NCBI RefSeq assembly: GCF_027594785.1
Contig: NZ_CP075584.1
Span: forward strand, 1,922,001 to 1,986,000
Reading direction: 5' to 3'
DNA: 64,000 nucleotides
From: Cryobacterium breve
Lineage (GTDB): Bacteria > Actinomycetota > Actinomycetes > Actinomycetales > Microbacteriaceae
Both the position numbers and the translations under genes were made by a program. Within the stretch, counting starts at the first letter, position 1; each line of letters starts with the position of its first letter. Positions 29,437 to 38,842 of this stretch are shown here, one piece after another. The notes below the pieces were generated by a model. That model saw only the letters and a program-made list of their open reading frames with translations. It did no database searches and was not told the DNA's origin.

Positions 29437-31154
29437 ATGACCGATCAACCGCGTAATCCGACATACCCGGCCGGCCCGGGTCCGTCGGGTCCAGACCAGC
29501 TCACCCGTTTCTTCGACTGGATCCGCCGCAGCGGCATGGTCCGCGGCGCGGACCGTTGGTTCGCCGGGGTCTGCGGCGCCATCGCCGGCCGCACCGGCCT
29601 CGACCCGAGGATCGTGCGCGGCATCGCGTTCGTGCTCGCCGTGCTCGGGGCGCCCGTGCTCTTCGTCTATGCGGTGGGCTGGGCGCTGCTCCCCAACGCG
29701 CTCGGCCGCATCCATGCCGAAGAGGCGCTCCGCGGCCGCTTCGAGCCCGCCATGATCGGGATCGGCGCCGTTCTCCTGCTCACCATCGTGCCGTTCACGC
29801 GCGGTTTCTGGTGGGACGGCCCACCCGCCGCCTGGGGCATGCCCGGCTGGCTGAGCACGTCGCTGAGCGCAGCGTGGGGCCTCGCGGTCGTTGCCGGCAT
29901 CGTCTGGCTCGTGCTCTATCTCGTGCGCCGCAGTCAGGGCGGCGGTTCCGGCGGCGGAAACAGCGGCGGCTACGGTTCCGGCGGTGGTTCCGGGTACAGT
30001 CCCGGTCCGGGATCCGGTTCGGGTTCCGGCGCGCGCCCGCGTCCCACCTCGGGGTACGGCTCGGCAGCGGATGCCGGTGCGACCCCGCCCGCGCCCGGCG
30101 CACCCCCTGCACCTCCCGCTCCGCCCGCGCCCGGGGGCACGACCTCCGCGGGCACGGCCGGCCCGGCAGGGGCGGCCGGCTTCGCACCGCAATCGTCGTG
30201 GACGGCGTCGCCATCCGCAACCGAGAACCCGTACCGGGCCGACTACCGGAACCGGAACGGGATCCCGCCGGCGGCGCCGGGGACGTACCCGGCGGCATCC
30301 GCTTACCCGGGCGGCCCGGGCACTCCCGCGGCCGCCGCGTACGCAGCGAACGCCGCGAGCGCGACGGCCGCGAACCAGGCCTGGCAGGAGCAGAACCGGG
30401 CGCGCTCCGAACAGAACCGTGCCTGGCGCGAGCAGAACCTCGCCTGGCAGGAGCGCCAGCGCCAGCGTCGGGCCGAACGCTCCGCCTGGCGCCGCGGCCG
30501 CCGCCCGAGTGCCGCCCTGTCGGCGATCACCCTCGGGTTCGCGCTGCTCGCCGGGGCGATCGTCGCATTCCTCTACGCGCACGGGGTCTGGTCGAACTCC
30601 GCGTTCGTGCTCGGCCTCGCCGTCGCCCTCGGCGTCGCGGCGATCGGGATGATCGTGTCCGGAATCCGCGGGCGCGAGAGCGGGGCGCTCGGCGGGCTCG
30701 CGTTCCTCGCGGCGCTCACCCTCGTCGCACTCGGCTGGATGCCGCAGGGCACCCAGTTCGCCTTCGCCGGCACGCACGACTGGGCCGTGCCGTCCTCCTC
30801 TGCCGGGGCTCCCCCGGCTACGCGATGTTCGCAGGCACGCCGACCGTCGACCTCACCGCCCTCGACGACGCTCCGGCACGGGACGCCCGCACGATCGACG
30901 TGTGGCTCGGATTCGGCGTGACGACACTCGTGCTGCCGAGCGACCGTCCCGTCGAGGTCGAGGTCAACCTCCTCGCCGGCGTCGTGTCGACGGGCGGGGA
31001 ATCACGCGACCCCCAGCGCGCCGGCGTCTTCATCCGCGACGTGCGCATCGTCAACGGCACGGATGCCCGGGCCGTCACCCACGTTCGGGTCTGGTCGTTC
31101 GCCGGCCAGGTCGACCTCACCCAGTCCGGCGCCCGCGTCGGCACTGCACGCTAG
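29437..31154 (+). CDS. PspC-domain membrane protein with low-complexity linker (one frameshift)
   Basis: About 572 aa. PspC domain at ~30-95 (GADRWFAGVCGAIAGRTGLD, VLFVYAVGWALLPNALGRIH), further transmembrane helices, then a long Gly/Ser/Pro/Ala linker, a charged WQEQNRARSEQNRAW-type coiled segment at roughly residue 315-345, two or three more membrane helices and a beta-rich C-terminal domain (RPVEVEVNLLAGVVSTGGES) like LiaF/DUF2154-type envelope-stress proteins. The frame breaks at 30805-30811: GGGGCTC reads correctly as GGGAGCTC (SSAGSSPGYAMFAG), a one-base deletion. Start ATG 29437. It is divergent from the PspC kinase, suggesting a joint cell-envelope stress system. Confidence 0.8.
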
Positions 31155-31163
31155 GAGTCCGCC

Positions 31164-32042
31164 ATGACCGATCCCGTCACCCCGCCCACAGGCTCTGGCC
31201 GTCCCGCCGATTCCGACGTGTCGACCGCGACCGCGACCGCCTCCGGCTCCGGCTCCGGCTCCCCCGATATCGCCGAATCGACCGAATCCGCCGCAGCCGC
31301 GACCGTCGAATCGTCCGAGACCGCCGCATCGATCGAGCCCGCCCGGTCGCCCGAGTCCGCAGCGTCACCCGAAACCGCCGAATCGTCAAAGTCCACCGCG
31401 GCCGCCGAGACTGCCGTGCTCCCCGTCAACGCGACCATTCCATTCCCGATCTCGGAGGCCGATACGGAAGTACTCCCGTTCGAGTCCGGCTCCGCCGCAT
31501 CCGGACCGACGACCTCAGCCGATTCGACCGAGACCGCCGTCCTGCCGGCCGACGTCACGGCCGCATCGACCGCAGAGACCGATGTGCTCCCGTTCGGGAC
31601 GATGGACCGTTCAGGCCTCGCCGAGACCGCCGTGCTCCCGGCCGAGCCGGTCATTCCGGAGTTCACTGCTTTCGCCGCGCCGCGGGAACCCGCTGTACCC
31701 CTGGCCCCGAGCGCCGCTGCGGATGCGAGCGCGGGTGCGACCCCTCCGTCCGGATCGCCGACGCCGCCGCCCGCACCTCCGGCACCGACCGCACCCGCTT
31801 ACGCGGCTCCGGGCGCGAGTGCCCCGGAGACGTGGCCGGCGGCGCCGGCGCGGCGGCGGCATCCGCTCTTCGGCACGATCTTCTGGGGAACGGTGATGCT
31901 CGCCTTCTCGGGCTTCATCATCTACCGCACGCTCGTGCCCGGCGAGACCGACCCCGCGCTCTGGCTGCTCGGCGGCGTGATCCTGATGGGACTCGTGCTC
32001 ATCGTCGCGGGGATCGCCGCGGCCGCTCGCCGCGCGACCTGA
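31164..32042 (+). CDS. Low-complexity membrane-anchored protein with repeated ET-x-VLP motif
   Basis: 292 aa, not assigned to a named family. The first ~225 residues are Ser/Ala/Thr/Glu-rich and contain five copies of a short motif: ETAVLPV, TEVLPF, ETAVLPA, ETDVLPF, ETAVLPA. A Pro-rich stretch follows, then two transmembrane helices (LFGTIFWGTVMLAFSGFIIY and LWLLGGVILMGLVLIVAGIA) at the C-terminus. It begins 9 bp after the PspC gene with GGAGT as RBS, so it is co-transcribed. With the N-terminus probably cytoplasmic, the repeats could be a multivalent docking peptide for the PspC/kinase partners (inference). Confidence 0.75.
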   Translation: MTDPVTPPTGSGRPADSDVSTATATASGSGSGSPDIAESTESAAAATVESSETAASIEPARSPESAASPETAESSKSTAAAETAVLPVNATIPFPISEADTEVLPFESGSAASGPTTSADSTETAVLPADVTAASTAETDVLPFGTMDRSGLAETAVLPAEPVIPEFTAFAAPREPAVPLAPSAAADASAGATPPSGSPTPPPAPPAPTAPAYAAPGASAPETWPAAPARRRHPLFGTIFWGTVMLAFSGFIIYRTLVPGETDPALWLLGGVILMGLVLIVAGIAAAARRAT

Positions 32043-32089
32043 CCGGCCCCGGCATCGGTCCGACGGCGTCGCGCTATCGCTGCGAGGCG

Positions 32090-32157
32090 CGAGCGCGGGA
32101 GTTGCGCCGCAACGCGGGTGGTCCACCACCCGCGCACCGGCGCAATACCAGCGCTCG
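32090..32157. repeat. Palindromic repeat, family G (copy 1 of 2)
   Basis: CGAGCGCGGGAGTTGCGCC arm with complementary GGCGCAATACCAGCGCTCG and an inner ACGCGGGTGG / CCACCCGCG pair. A related element with the same ends is at 50808-50875. The 328-bp gap 32043-32370 holds this element, a partial third arm at 32181-32200 and a family-F copy, and no gene. Confidence 0.65.
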
Positions 32158-32278
32158 GCACGATCGACGCGCGGCCCCTCCTCGAGCGCGGGTGTTGCGC
32201 CCGGCAGGACCCAAGGAACAGGCCGGGGCAGCGAGCCCCGGGCAACTCGCCCGTCGGTTGAGCGTCCCTCCCCGTCCC

Positions 32279-32344
32279 GCGCGCCAGTTCCGCCGCTACG
32301 CTGCCGGAATGCCTGGCGCGGCGCGACGCGGCGCAATTGGCGCG
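32279..32344. repeat. Palindromic GC-rich repeat, family F (copy 2)
   Basis: GCGCGCCAGTTCCGCCGCTA arm, imperfectly complementary to GCGCAATTGGCGCG, with a GCCAGGC-like centre (ATGCCTGGCGC). Lies 27 bp beyond the murB stop. Confidence 0.5.
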
Positions 32345-32370
32345 TGAAAGCGGATGCCGCGAAACCGGAG

Positions 32371-33580
32371 CTACAGGCCGAGGCCGACGAGCACGGGCTC
32401 CGGCTGCAGGATGACGCCGAACTCCGCCTGCACGCGCTGCTGCACGAAGCGGGCGAGCTGGGCGATCTCCTCGCCGCTCGCGCCGCCGGTGTTCGTCAGG
32501 GCGAGGGTGTGCTTGCTCGACACCGCCGCACGGGACCCGGGCAACCGGAACCCGCGGGAGATGCCGGCATGCTCGATGAGCCAGGCCGCGCTGAGCTTGA
32601 CGAGCGGAACCACCGGGACCGCGCCGGGCACGGGGCCGATTCCGTAGTAGTCGTCGAGCGGGATCACCCGGTCGGGCAGCTCGGGGTCATTCAGCGGCCA
32701 GCGCGGCGCGGACTCCGGCAGGGTCCGCGAGAAGCTCAGGGAGACGATCGGGTTCGTGAAGAACGAGCCGGCGCTCGTCGCATCCGGGTCGCCCGGTTTG
32801 AGCAGCATCCCCTTCGCGGCACGTAACCGCAGCACGGTCGTGCGCACGTCCGCGAGCGGCACCCGGTCGCCGAGGTGCACGCCGAGGGCATCCGCGAGCT
32901 GGGGGAAGGCGAGGGGCCGGCTGAGCGACCCTCCGAGAACGGATGCCTCGGCCGCGGTGTCCCACAGGCTCCAGTTCGACCGCCACGACGACGCCACGGA
33001 GCCCGTGTTTGAGCAGGGAGGTGCGGTACCCGAGTTCGAGTTCGGCGGCGGGGATGCGGCGCCGTTCGCCGCTCTCGTAGTCGAGGAAGTCGATCGCGAC
33101 AAGGCTGTTGGCGAGTTCCTGGCCGTATGCGCCGATATTCTGCACCGGCGCGGCCCCGGTCGAGCCGGGAATTCCGGAGAGTGCCTCGATCCCCGACCAG
33201 CCCTGCGCGACGGTGTGGGCGACGAGGTCGTCCCAGGGTTCGCCGGCCTGCACGCGCAGGACCACGCGGTCGGCGGAGCGCTCGACCGTGATGCCGCGGG
33301 TCAGTACCCGCACGACGGTACCGTCGAATTCGGTGTCCGCCGCGACGGTGTTCGAGCCGCCGCCGAGCAGCAGCCAGTCCTCGCCCGACGCCCAGACATC
33401 CAGGGCGGTGTCGACGAGGTCGTCCTCTGTCTCCGCAGCAAGCAACAACCGGGGTCGCCCGCCGGTTCGGATCGTGGTGAGTTCGGCGAACGTCGTCGGC
33501 GCGGCATCCGCCGGCTCGGCGCCGGCCCCCGCGCTCGCGTCAGAGACCGGCATAGCAGCAGCAGAACCAGCGTCAGTCAT
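32371..33580 (-). CDS. murB: UDP-N-acetylmuramate dehydrogenase (one frameshift)
   Basis: Reduces UDP-GlcNAc-enolpyruvate to UDP-MurNAc for peptidoglycan, with FAD and NADPH. FAD-binding motifs LLLGGGSNTVAADTEFDG and SGIEALSGIPGSTGAAPVQN, NIGAYGQEL with RRRIPAAELELGYRTSLLKH (catalytic region), and, in the second frame, KGMLLKPGDPDATSAGSFFT with the catalytic Ser, ending SSKHTLALTNTGGASGEEIA. Frames join when GAGCCTG (reverse strand of CAGGCTC at 32965-32971) is read GAGCTG, giving ~403 aa. Start ATG 33580; GTG 33586 is equally possible. Downstream of the two MaoC genes, a conserved actinobacterial neighbourhood. Confidence 0.93.
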
Positions 33581-33586
33581 GGGCAC

Positions 33587-34027
33587 CTAGGCGAGCGAGA
33601 CGCGTGCCTGCGCCTTGCCGAGGACGGTCTGGCCGTTCGCGGTGACCGTGAGGTCGATGCGCACGATGCCGGCATCCGCTTCGATGCGGCCGACCTTCGC
33701 AATCACGGACACGACGGCGCCGAGCACGCGGTCGACGAGCACCGGGCGGGTGAAACGCACCTGGTAGTCGACGACGCGGGCGGGGTCGCCGGCCCAGTCG
33801 ACGACCGGCTGCACGGCGAGGCCCATCGTCAGCATGCCGTGGGCGAGCACGCCGGGCAGGCCGACGGAGACGGCGACGTCGTCGCGGTAGTGAATGGCGT
33901 TGAAGTCACCGGATGCCCCGGCATACCGCACGAGGGAATCGCGCGTCAGCGGGAAGAGGCCGGTGGCGACGATCTGGCCGAGGGTGAGCTCATCGAGTGC
34001 GGGCGTGGCCGCGGGTTCCTGGGTCAT
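33587..34027 (-). CDS. MaoC-type (R)-hydroxyacyl-ACP dehydratase, HadB-like
   Basis: 146 aa hot-dog fold protein. The catalytic Asp/His motif is GASGDFNAIHYRDDVAVSVG (Asp and His separated by five residues), followed by VLAHGMLTMGLAVQPVVDWA. This is the catalytic half of a two-subunit dehydratase like mycobacterial HadA/HadB in the FAS-II elongation cycle. Overlaps the upstream HadA-like gene by 4 bp, so the two are made together. Confidence 0.85.
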   Translation of the reverse strand: MTQEPAATPALDELTLGQIVATGLFPLTRDSLVRYAGASGDFNAIHYRDDVAVSVGLPGVLAHGMLTMGLAVQPVVDWAGDPARVVDYQVRFTRPVLVDRVLGAVVSVIAKVGRIEADAGIVRIDLTVTANGQTVLGKAQARVSLA

Positions 34028-34471
34028 TCGTCTCCCCTGACGACGAGGATGGATGTCGCGGTGACGACGTGGGCGCCGGTCGCGTCGACGACGCGGGATT
34101 CCGCGGTGACCATCGAGTGGCCGCCGAGGCTCTTCACGCTTGCGACGGAGAGGGTCGCTGTCAGTTCGTCGCCGGCGACGATCGGACGGCTGAACGTGAA
34201 GCGCTGCTCACCGTGGACCACGCGGCTGAAGTCGATCCCGCCGTCGGGCTCGGCGAGGAGCCTGGGCGAGGGTGGCTTCCTGGACGACGACCGCGAAGGT
34301 CGGCGGGGCGACGACGTCGGCGTATCCGGCCGCACGGGCGGCCGCTGGGTCGTGGTTGATCGGGTTGCGCGCGAAGACGGCACGGGAGAACTCCCGCACC
34401 TTCTCCCGACCGACGAGATAAGGGGCGACGGGCGGGAAGACCCGGCCCTGCAGTTCGGGGTTGACAGACAC
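34024..34471 (-). CDS. MaoC-type dehydratase partner subunit, HadA-like (one frameshift)
   Basis: About 148 aa. Hot-dog fold N-terminal family: MSVNPELQGRVFPPVAPYLV, FARNPINHDPAAARAAGY, VVAPPTFAVVVQEATLAQ, then in the second frame GIDFSRVVHGEQRFTFSRPI. It lacks the complete Asp-x5-His site, as expected for the substrate-binding partner of the HadB-like gene. Frames join when CAGGCTC (reverse strand of 34258-34264) is read CAGCTC (TLAQLLAEPDGG). GTG 34471 follows a TAAACT -10-like box at 3-8 bp, suggesting a leaderless transcript. Confidence 0.85.
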
Positions 34472-34500
34472 AGGAGGAGTTTACCGGGCAGACTGGATCA

Positions 34501-34950
34501 GTGGAATTTGAACGCGTACGCCTGACCGACCCCGATGTGGTCGCCCTCCTTGTCGACCTGAGCCGCGAGTATGTGCTGCGCTACGGCGGCGGCGACGATG
34601 TTCTCGACGACGATGCCGCGGACTTCGAGGCTCCCCGGGGCGGCTTCATCGTGCTGCGTGACGGGGGCGTGACCGTCGCGGGCGGCGGCATCCGTCGGTT
34701 CGATGCCGGCACCGCCGAGGTGAAACGGCTGTGGACCAGCCCGGACCACCGCCGGAAGGGCTATGCCGCCGCGGTGCTCGGCGCGCTCGAAGACCTCGCC
34801 CGCGAGCTCGGCTACTCCCGACTGCGCCTCGAAACGGGCTACAAGCAGCCGGAGGCCCTCGCCATGTACCGCAGCCTCGGCTACACCGAGATCGGCAACT
34901 ACGGCGTCTACGAGCACGCGACCGGCTTCGAGCGGACCCTCGCCCCCTAA
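34501..34950 (+). CDS. GNAT-family N-acetyltransferase
   Basis: 149 aa. Acetyl-CoA-binding loop KRLWTSPDHRRKGYAAAVLG (R-R-K-G-Y-A form) and the C-terminal SRLRLETGYKQPEALAMYRS, LGYTEIGNYG signature. It uses a GTG start at 34501, 30 bp from the divergently transcribed MaoC gene, so their promoters overlap. Substrate unknown. Confidence 0.82.
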   Translation: MEFERVRLTDPDVVALLVDLSREYVLRYGGGDDVLDDDAADFEAPRGGFIVLRDGGVTVAGGGIRRFDAGTAEVKRLWTSPDHRRKGYAAAVLGALEDLARELGYSRLRLETGYKQPEALAMYRSLGYTEIGNYGVYEHATGFERTLAP

Positions 34951-34999
34951 CCGGGCCGCCGCGCCGCCGCCCGCGTCCGACCCCGCCCCGGGGTTGTCC

Positions 35000-35063
35000 C
35001 CGCGAGAGCGCACTTTTGGCCCTTTAAACCACCCGCTTAAGGGCCAAAAGTGCGCTCTCGCGG
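35000..35063. repeat. Palindrome, family A (copy 2 of 2)
   Basis: Same arms as the copy at 885-949: CCGCGAGAGCGCACTTTTGG and CCAAAAGTGCGCTCTCGCGG, centre CCCTTTAA...CTTAAGGG. Lies between the GNAT gene and the HEAT-repeat gene. Confidence 0.85.
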
Positions 35064-35134
35064 AAGGAGGAGAAGGAGCCGACGCGCGCGGGCAGTGGCC
35101 CTGCGACTCCCCGGGCAGTACCGTGGGGAGTGCT

Positions 35135-35761
35135 ATGCATAACAAATTAGAGCCACACCCCGACCTTCCCATCGACCTTCCGACGGCCGAGCGCATCCAC
35201 GCGGCCGTCGAGCACTACGGCGAGACCGCGGTGGTCGACAGTTCCGTGGCCCTGTTGCGCGCCAAGAACGCCGGCAAGGACTTCCTCCTCTACGCCGGAG
35301 GTCGTCACGCGCTCGGCATCCTCGAGGGTGCACCCGCGCTGTACTGGCCCGAGCTGTGGGGCGCACGTGCGCTGCTCTACGTCTGGGGCGAGTCCGCCGC
35401 GCCGTACATCGTCGTCGGCCTGAACAACCAGGCCTGGCGGGTGCGCGAGATGTGCGCCCGCGTCGTCCAGCTGCGCGAACTTCAGGTCGCCCCGAAGCTC
35501 GTGCGTCTCACGACGGACGAGGTGCCGCGCGTGCGCGCCGCCGCCCTGCACGCGCTCGCCGCCCAGGGCACGGAGGAGAACCTCCCCACGATCGTGCAGC
35601 GCCTGCGCGACCCCGACAAGGAGGTGCGCCGCGCCGCCCAGCAGGCCCGCGATGTGCTTCAGGAACGCTGGCAGCTCTCCCGCGACCCGAACCAGGGCGA
35701 GGAACAGACCCACGGCACGAAGCACAGCCACGGAACGAAGCACGCCCACCCCGAGCGCTGA
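35135..35761 (+). CDS. HEAT-repeat protein with His-rich tail
   Basis: 208 aa. Helical repeat pattern of HEAT/PBS-lyase type: WRVREMCARVVQLRELQVAP, VPRVRAAALHALAAQGTEEN, KEVRRAAQQARDVLQERWQL. Such proteins are scaffolds for protein-protein contacts. The last ~20 residues, with HGTKHSHGTKHAH, could bind metal ions. ATG 35135 lies behind a TACCGT -10-like box, suggesting a leaderless message. No partner is obvious nearby. Confidence 0.75.
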   Translation: MHNKLEPHPDLPIDLPTAERIHAAVEHYGETAVVDSSVALLRAKNAGKDFLLYAGGRHALGILEGAPALYWPELWGARALLYVWGESAAPYIVVGLNNQAWRVREMCARVVQLRELQVAPKLVRLTTDEVPRVRAAALHALAAQGTEENLPTIVQRLRDPDKEVRRAAQQARDVLQERWQLSRDPNQGEEQTHGTKHSHGTKHAHPER

Positions 35762-35791
35762 GCCCCGCCGCGGGCGGGTAACATCGCGCTG

Positions 35792-36598
35792 GTGACGGAT
35801 GCGGGGACGCCCGCAGCAACAGGGGGTCGGATGTATCAGCGCTTCATCGCCATCGGCGACAGCTTCACTGAGGGAGTCGGCGACGAACTCCCCGATGGGC
35901 GGCTGCGCGGCTGGGCCGACCTCGTCGCGCTCGGGCTCGCCGCGGCATCCGCTGCCCCGGTCTCGTACGCGAACCTCGCCGTCCGTGGCCGTCTGCTCGG
36001 CCCGATCGTCGCCGAACAGCTCGAACCCGCGCTCGTCCAGGCGCCCGACCTGCTCTCCATCTGCGGCGGCGGCAACGACATGATGCGCCCGCGCGTGGAG
36101 ATCTCCCGCGTGGTCGGTCTGATGGGCGAGGTCGTCGACGCCGGCCTCGCGCGCGGCGCGCACGTTCTCGTGCTGAGCGGCGGCAACCCTTCGAAGCAGC
36201 TCCCCCTCGGCGCGCTCATGCAGCGCCGCGGTGACCAGCTCGCCGAGGCCGCCCGTGCGGCATTCACCCGGCCCGGCGTCACGCTCGTCGACAACTGGGC
36301 GGATGCCCGTCTCACCGATACCCGGTACTGGTCGGCGGACAAGCTGCACCTGAACGCGAGCGGGCACACCCTGATCGCGTCCAACGTGCTCACGGCTCTC
36401 GGCGTGCCGGTTCCCGCGGAGTGGTCGGGCGCGGATGCGTCGGGAGCTCCGACGGCCCCTCCGGCCCAGCGGATGCGCACCGCGGCCTACTACCGCGGCT
36501 ACGTGCTGCCGTGGATCGGGCGGCGCCTGACCGGGAAGTCCTCAGGCGACGGCCGCGAGCCCAAGATTCCGCTCCTCACGGCCGTCGACCCCGCCTGA
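35792..36598 (+). CDS. SGNH/GDSL-family hydrolase
   Basis: 268 aa. Block I FIAIGDSFTEGVGDELPDG with the nucleophile Ser, block III SICGGGNDMMRPR, and block V ADKLHLNASGHTLIASNV with Asp and His complete the esterase triad. No signal peptide, so it acts in the cytoplasm. A TAACAT -10-like box 8 bp before GTG 35792 supports that start; ATG 35831 would still leave the domain whole. Substrate unknown. Confidence 0.88.
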   Translation: MTDAGTPAATGGRMYQRFIAIGDSFTEGVGDELPDGRLRGWADLVALGLAAASAAPVSYANLAVRGRLLGPIVAEQLEPALVQAPDLLSICGGGNDMMRPRVEISRVVGLMGEVVDAGLARGAHVLVLSGGNPSKQLPLGALMQRRGDQLAEAARAAFTRPGVTLVDNWADARLTDTRYWSADKLHLNASGHTLIASNVLTALGVPVPAEWSGADASGAPTAPPAQRMRTAAYYRGYVLPWIGRRLTGKSSGDGREPKIPLLTAVDPA

Positions 36599-36615
36599 AC
36601 GACCCCCGCACGCCC

Positions 36616-36672
36616 TGAGGTGTCGCATATCAACGTTCCTGAGCCCCGGGAACGTCGATCTGCGACACCTCA
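36616..36672. repeat. 57-bp palindrome, family B (copy 2 of 3)
   Basis: Arms TGAGGTGTCGCATATC and GATCTGCGACACCTCA with an inner AACGTTCC / GGGAACGT pair. In tandem with copy 3 twenty-one bases downstream. Lies between convergent SGNH and PfkB genes. Confidence 0.85.
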
Positions 36673-36693
36673 CGAGGCCCACCACCCACGCGC

Positions 36694-36750
36694 TGAAGTG
36701 TCGCATATCCACGTTCCTGTGCGCCGGGAACGTCGATCTGCGACACCTCA
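36694..36750. repeat. 57-bp palindrome, family B (copy 3 of 3)
   Basis: Differs from copy 2 by a few bases (TGAAGTGTCGCATATCC start); same ends and inner ACGTTCC / GGGAACGT pair. It lies 21 bp before the PfkB stop on the reverse strand. Confidence 0.85.
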
Positions 36751-36770
36751 CGGCCGCTCGGCGGCGCGGC

Positions 36771-37713
36771 TCAGAGGGCTGGCGGCACGCGGAGCAGGGC
36801 TCCCTCCGAGCGGCAGGTCGCGGCCGCGATGCGCATGGCGCTCGCGAGCAGCTGCTGCCAGCCAGCGGCATCCGTCGGGACGCCGTCGCTGAGGAAGGTC
36901 TGCACGCTCGAGGCCAGGGTCGCGTCGCCGCCGCCCATGGTGTCGACGACCGTGCCGGGCAAGGACGCGATCGGCTCACTCACGAGCAGGCCGTCGTCGG
37001 TTTTGATCGAGGCGCCCGCGCGGCCAGCGGTCGCGAGCACGTGGTGCGTTCCGCTCGCGACGAGGCGCTCGCGCAACTCCTCGAGGCTGCTGCCGTAGAG
37101 GAGCCTCCGCGTCCTCGTCGCCGACCTTGGTCAGCAGGCTGCGTGCCGCGGCGCGCTCGAAGTTCTCCACGAAGCGGGCCTTGTCGTGGAGCATCCCGGC
37201 CCGCGGGTTCGGGTCGATCACGAGGCGATGCTCGCCGTCACCGACCGCGGCGAGGAACTCATCCGTCTGCGCGGTGTCGTCGAACGGGAAGCAGCTCACG
37301 ACGACGAGCGGCGCGGCGTCGAGGGCGGCCCGTTCCCGGGGACCGAACTCGATGCGCCGCTTCTGCGCGGCCTCGTTGAAGGCGTACCGCGGCTCACCGT
37401 CGGTGCGGTCCGAGGTCGCCCGGGAGCTCCCGAACGGTCCGGGCGTCGCTATCAGTTCCACGTCGTAGGTGGCGATGAAGTCGCGGAGCACGGCGCCGTC
37501 TGCGTCGTCTCCGACCATCGCGATCAGGGTCGTCGGAATGCCGAGGACGGCGAGGCCGACGGCGACGTTGAGCGCCGCCCCACCGGGGAATTCCTGCACA
37601 GAGTCGGGCTCGCGCATCTCGTCGATGAGCGCGTCGCCCACGACGACGACGCGCGGGCGGGTCACCTCGTCACCTGCACGCTCGGTTCCTGGCGCAGACT
37701 GGTCTTCTGTCAT
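36771..37713 (-). CDS. PfkB-family carbohydrate kinase (one frameshift)
   Basis: About 313 aa ribokinase-like sugar kinase. N-terminal VVVVGDALIDEMREPDSVQE and the substrate motif FPGGAALNVAVGLAVLGIP (GG-x-x-x-N). In the second frame, VLATAGRAGASIKTDDG and the anion-hole/catalytic motif VVDTMGGGDATLASS, with the base Asp in GGGD. Frames join when GAGGCTC (reverse strand of 37101-37107) is read GAGCTC (DEDAELLYGSSLEELRE). It overlaps the LacI gene by 4 bp and is divergent from a sugar ABC transporter, so it probably phosphorylates the imported sugar. Confidence 0.9.
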
Positions 37714-38780
37714 TTCGGTCTCATCTCCCCTGATCCGCGAGTGATCAGCTCGGTTGGTACAACATAGGTTCTCCCGGCGGAGCGGTCTCCGTCGAGTCGG
37801 GCAAAGATCCGTGCGGCGGCGAGCCGCCCGATCTCATACGGGTTCTGCGCGACGACCGTGACGCCCGGTTCGAGCAGGTCGGCCAAAGGCACGTCATCGA
37901 AGCCGACGAGCGCAACGGTGTGGTGCGCGCCCCGCTCACGCAGGCCGCGCACCGCACCGATCGTAATCAGGTTCTGGCTGCTGAACACGGCGGTCGGCGG
38001 ATGCTCCGACTCGAGCAACGCGATCAGCGCACGGTTCGCGGCGTCTTCGTCGTGCAGGCCGGTGATGACCGGGATGTCCGCGGTCGCGACCCCGGCCCGC
38101 CCGAGTTCCTCGAGGAATCCTCTGCGGCGTTCCTGGGCCGTCTGGATGTCCGTCCGGTCGCCGAGGAAGGCGATTCGCCGGTGCCCATACGAGAGCAGAT
38201 GCCGCGTCGCGGCCGCCGCTCCCGCCGCATTGTCGCTCACGACGACATCCGCCTGGACACCCGCGGGCTCTCGGTCGACGAACACCAGCGGCGTCCCGCG
38301 GCGAAGTTCTGGCAACAGGTAGCCCTGGCTCTTCGACACGGTCGTGAGGATGAGGCCGTCGACACGACGGCGCAGGAATGCGGACACCGCCACTTCTTCA
38401 CGGTCGGGGTCGTCGTCGAGGCTCGACGCGAAGACCGCAACACCGCGGGCGCTCGCGAGGTCCTCGATGGCGCGGTGCATCGCACCGGAGAACGGGTTGC
38501 CGACGCTGCCGACGAGCAGACCGAGGGTGCTGCTGCGGCCGTCTGCCCTGCGCAGGTTGCCCGCGTGCAGGTCCGGGTGGAAATCCAGGCTCTCGGCCGC
38601 GGCACGCACCCGGGCTACGGTGGCCGGCGACACGTTCGGTTCACCGTTGATCACCCGGGAGACGGTCTTCACACCCACCCCGGCGAGCGCCGCAACGTTC
38701 TTCATCGTGGGGCGGGCACGCGGATCGACGGCGTCGACCGGGCTCGCCGCCCAGTCCTCCGGTCCTGACATCGATGTCAC
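37710..38780 (-). CDS. LacI-family transcriptional repressor
   Basis: 356 aa. LacI helix-turn-helix TMKNVAALAGVGVKTVSRVI, NGEPNVSPATVARVRAAAES, hinge, then a periplasmic-binding-type sensor domain (LGLLVGSVGNPFSGAMHRAI, VFVDREPAGVQADVVVSDN, ending ITRGSGE). The start is GTG 38780, preceded by GGCGGAG, or ATG 38771. A palindromic operator overlaps this start, indicating autorepression. Co-transcribed with the PfkB kinase. Confidence 0.94.
   Translation of the reverse strand: MTSMSGPEDWAASPVDAVDPRARPTMKNVAALAGVGVKTVSRVINGEPNVSPATVARVRAAAESLDFHPDLHAGNLRRADGRSSTLGLLVGSVGNPFSGAMHRAIEDLASARGVAVFASSLDDDPDREEVAVSAFLRRRVDGLILTTVSKSQGYLLPELRRGTPLVFVDREPAGVQADVVVSDNAAGAAAATRHLLSYGHRRIAFLGDRTDIQTAQERRRGFLEELGRAGVATADIPVITGLHDEDAANRALIALLESEHPPTAVFSSQNLITIGAVRGLRERGAHHTVALVGFDDVPLADLLEPGVTVVAQNPYEIGRLAAARIFARLDGDRSAGRTYVVPTELITRGSGEMRPK
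38766..38779. promoter_or_regulatory. LacI-type operator over the lacI start
   Basis: Perfect 14-bp palindrome TGACATCGATGTCA with the central CG typical of LacI-family sites. It overlaps the start codon of the repressor gene. A near-identical site lies 63 bp away at 38843-38856, so looping between the two is possible. Confidence 0.85.
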
Positions 38781-38842
38781 AGTTTGGTCTCCGCCTCACG
38801 ATTGCACTTGACCTTATTACATTCTGCACTGAGGATGATCAC

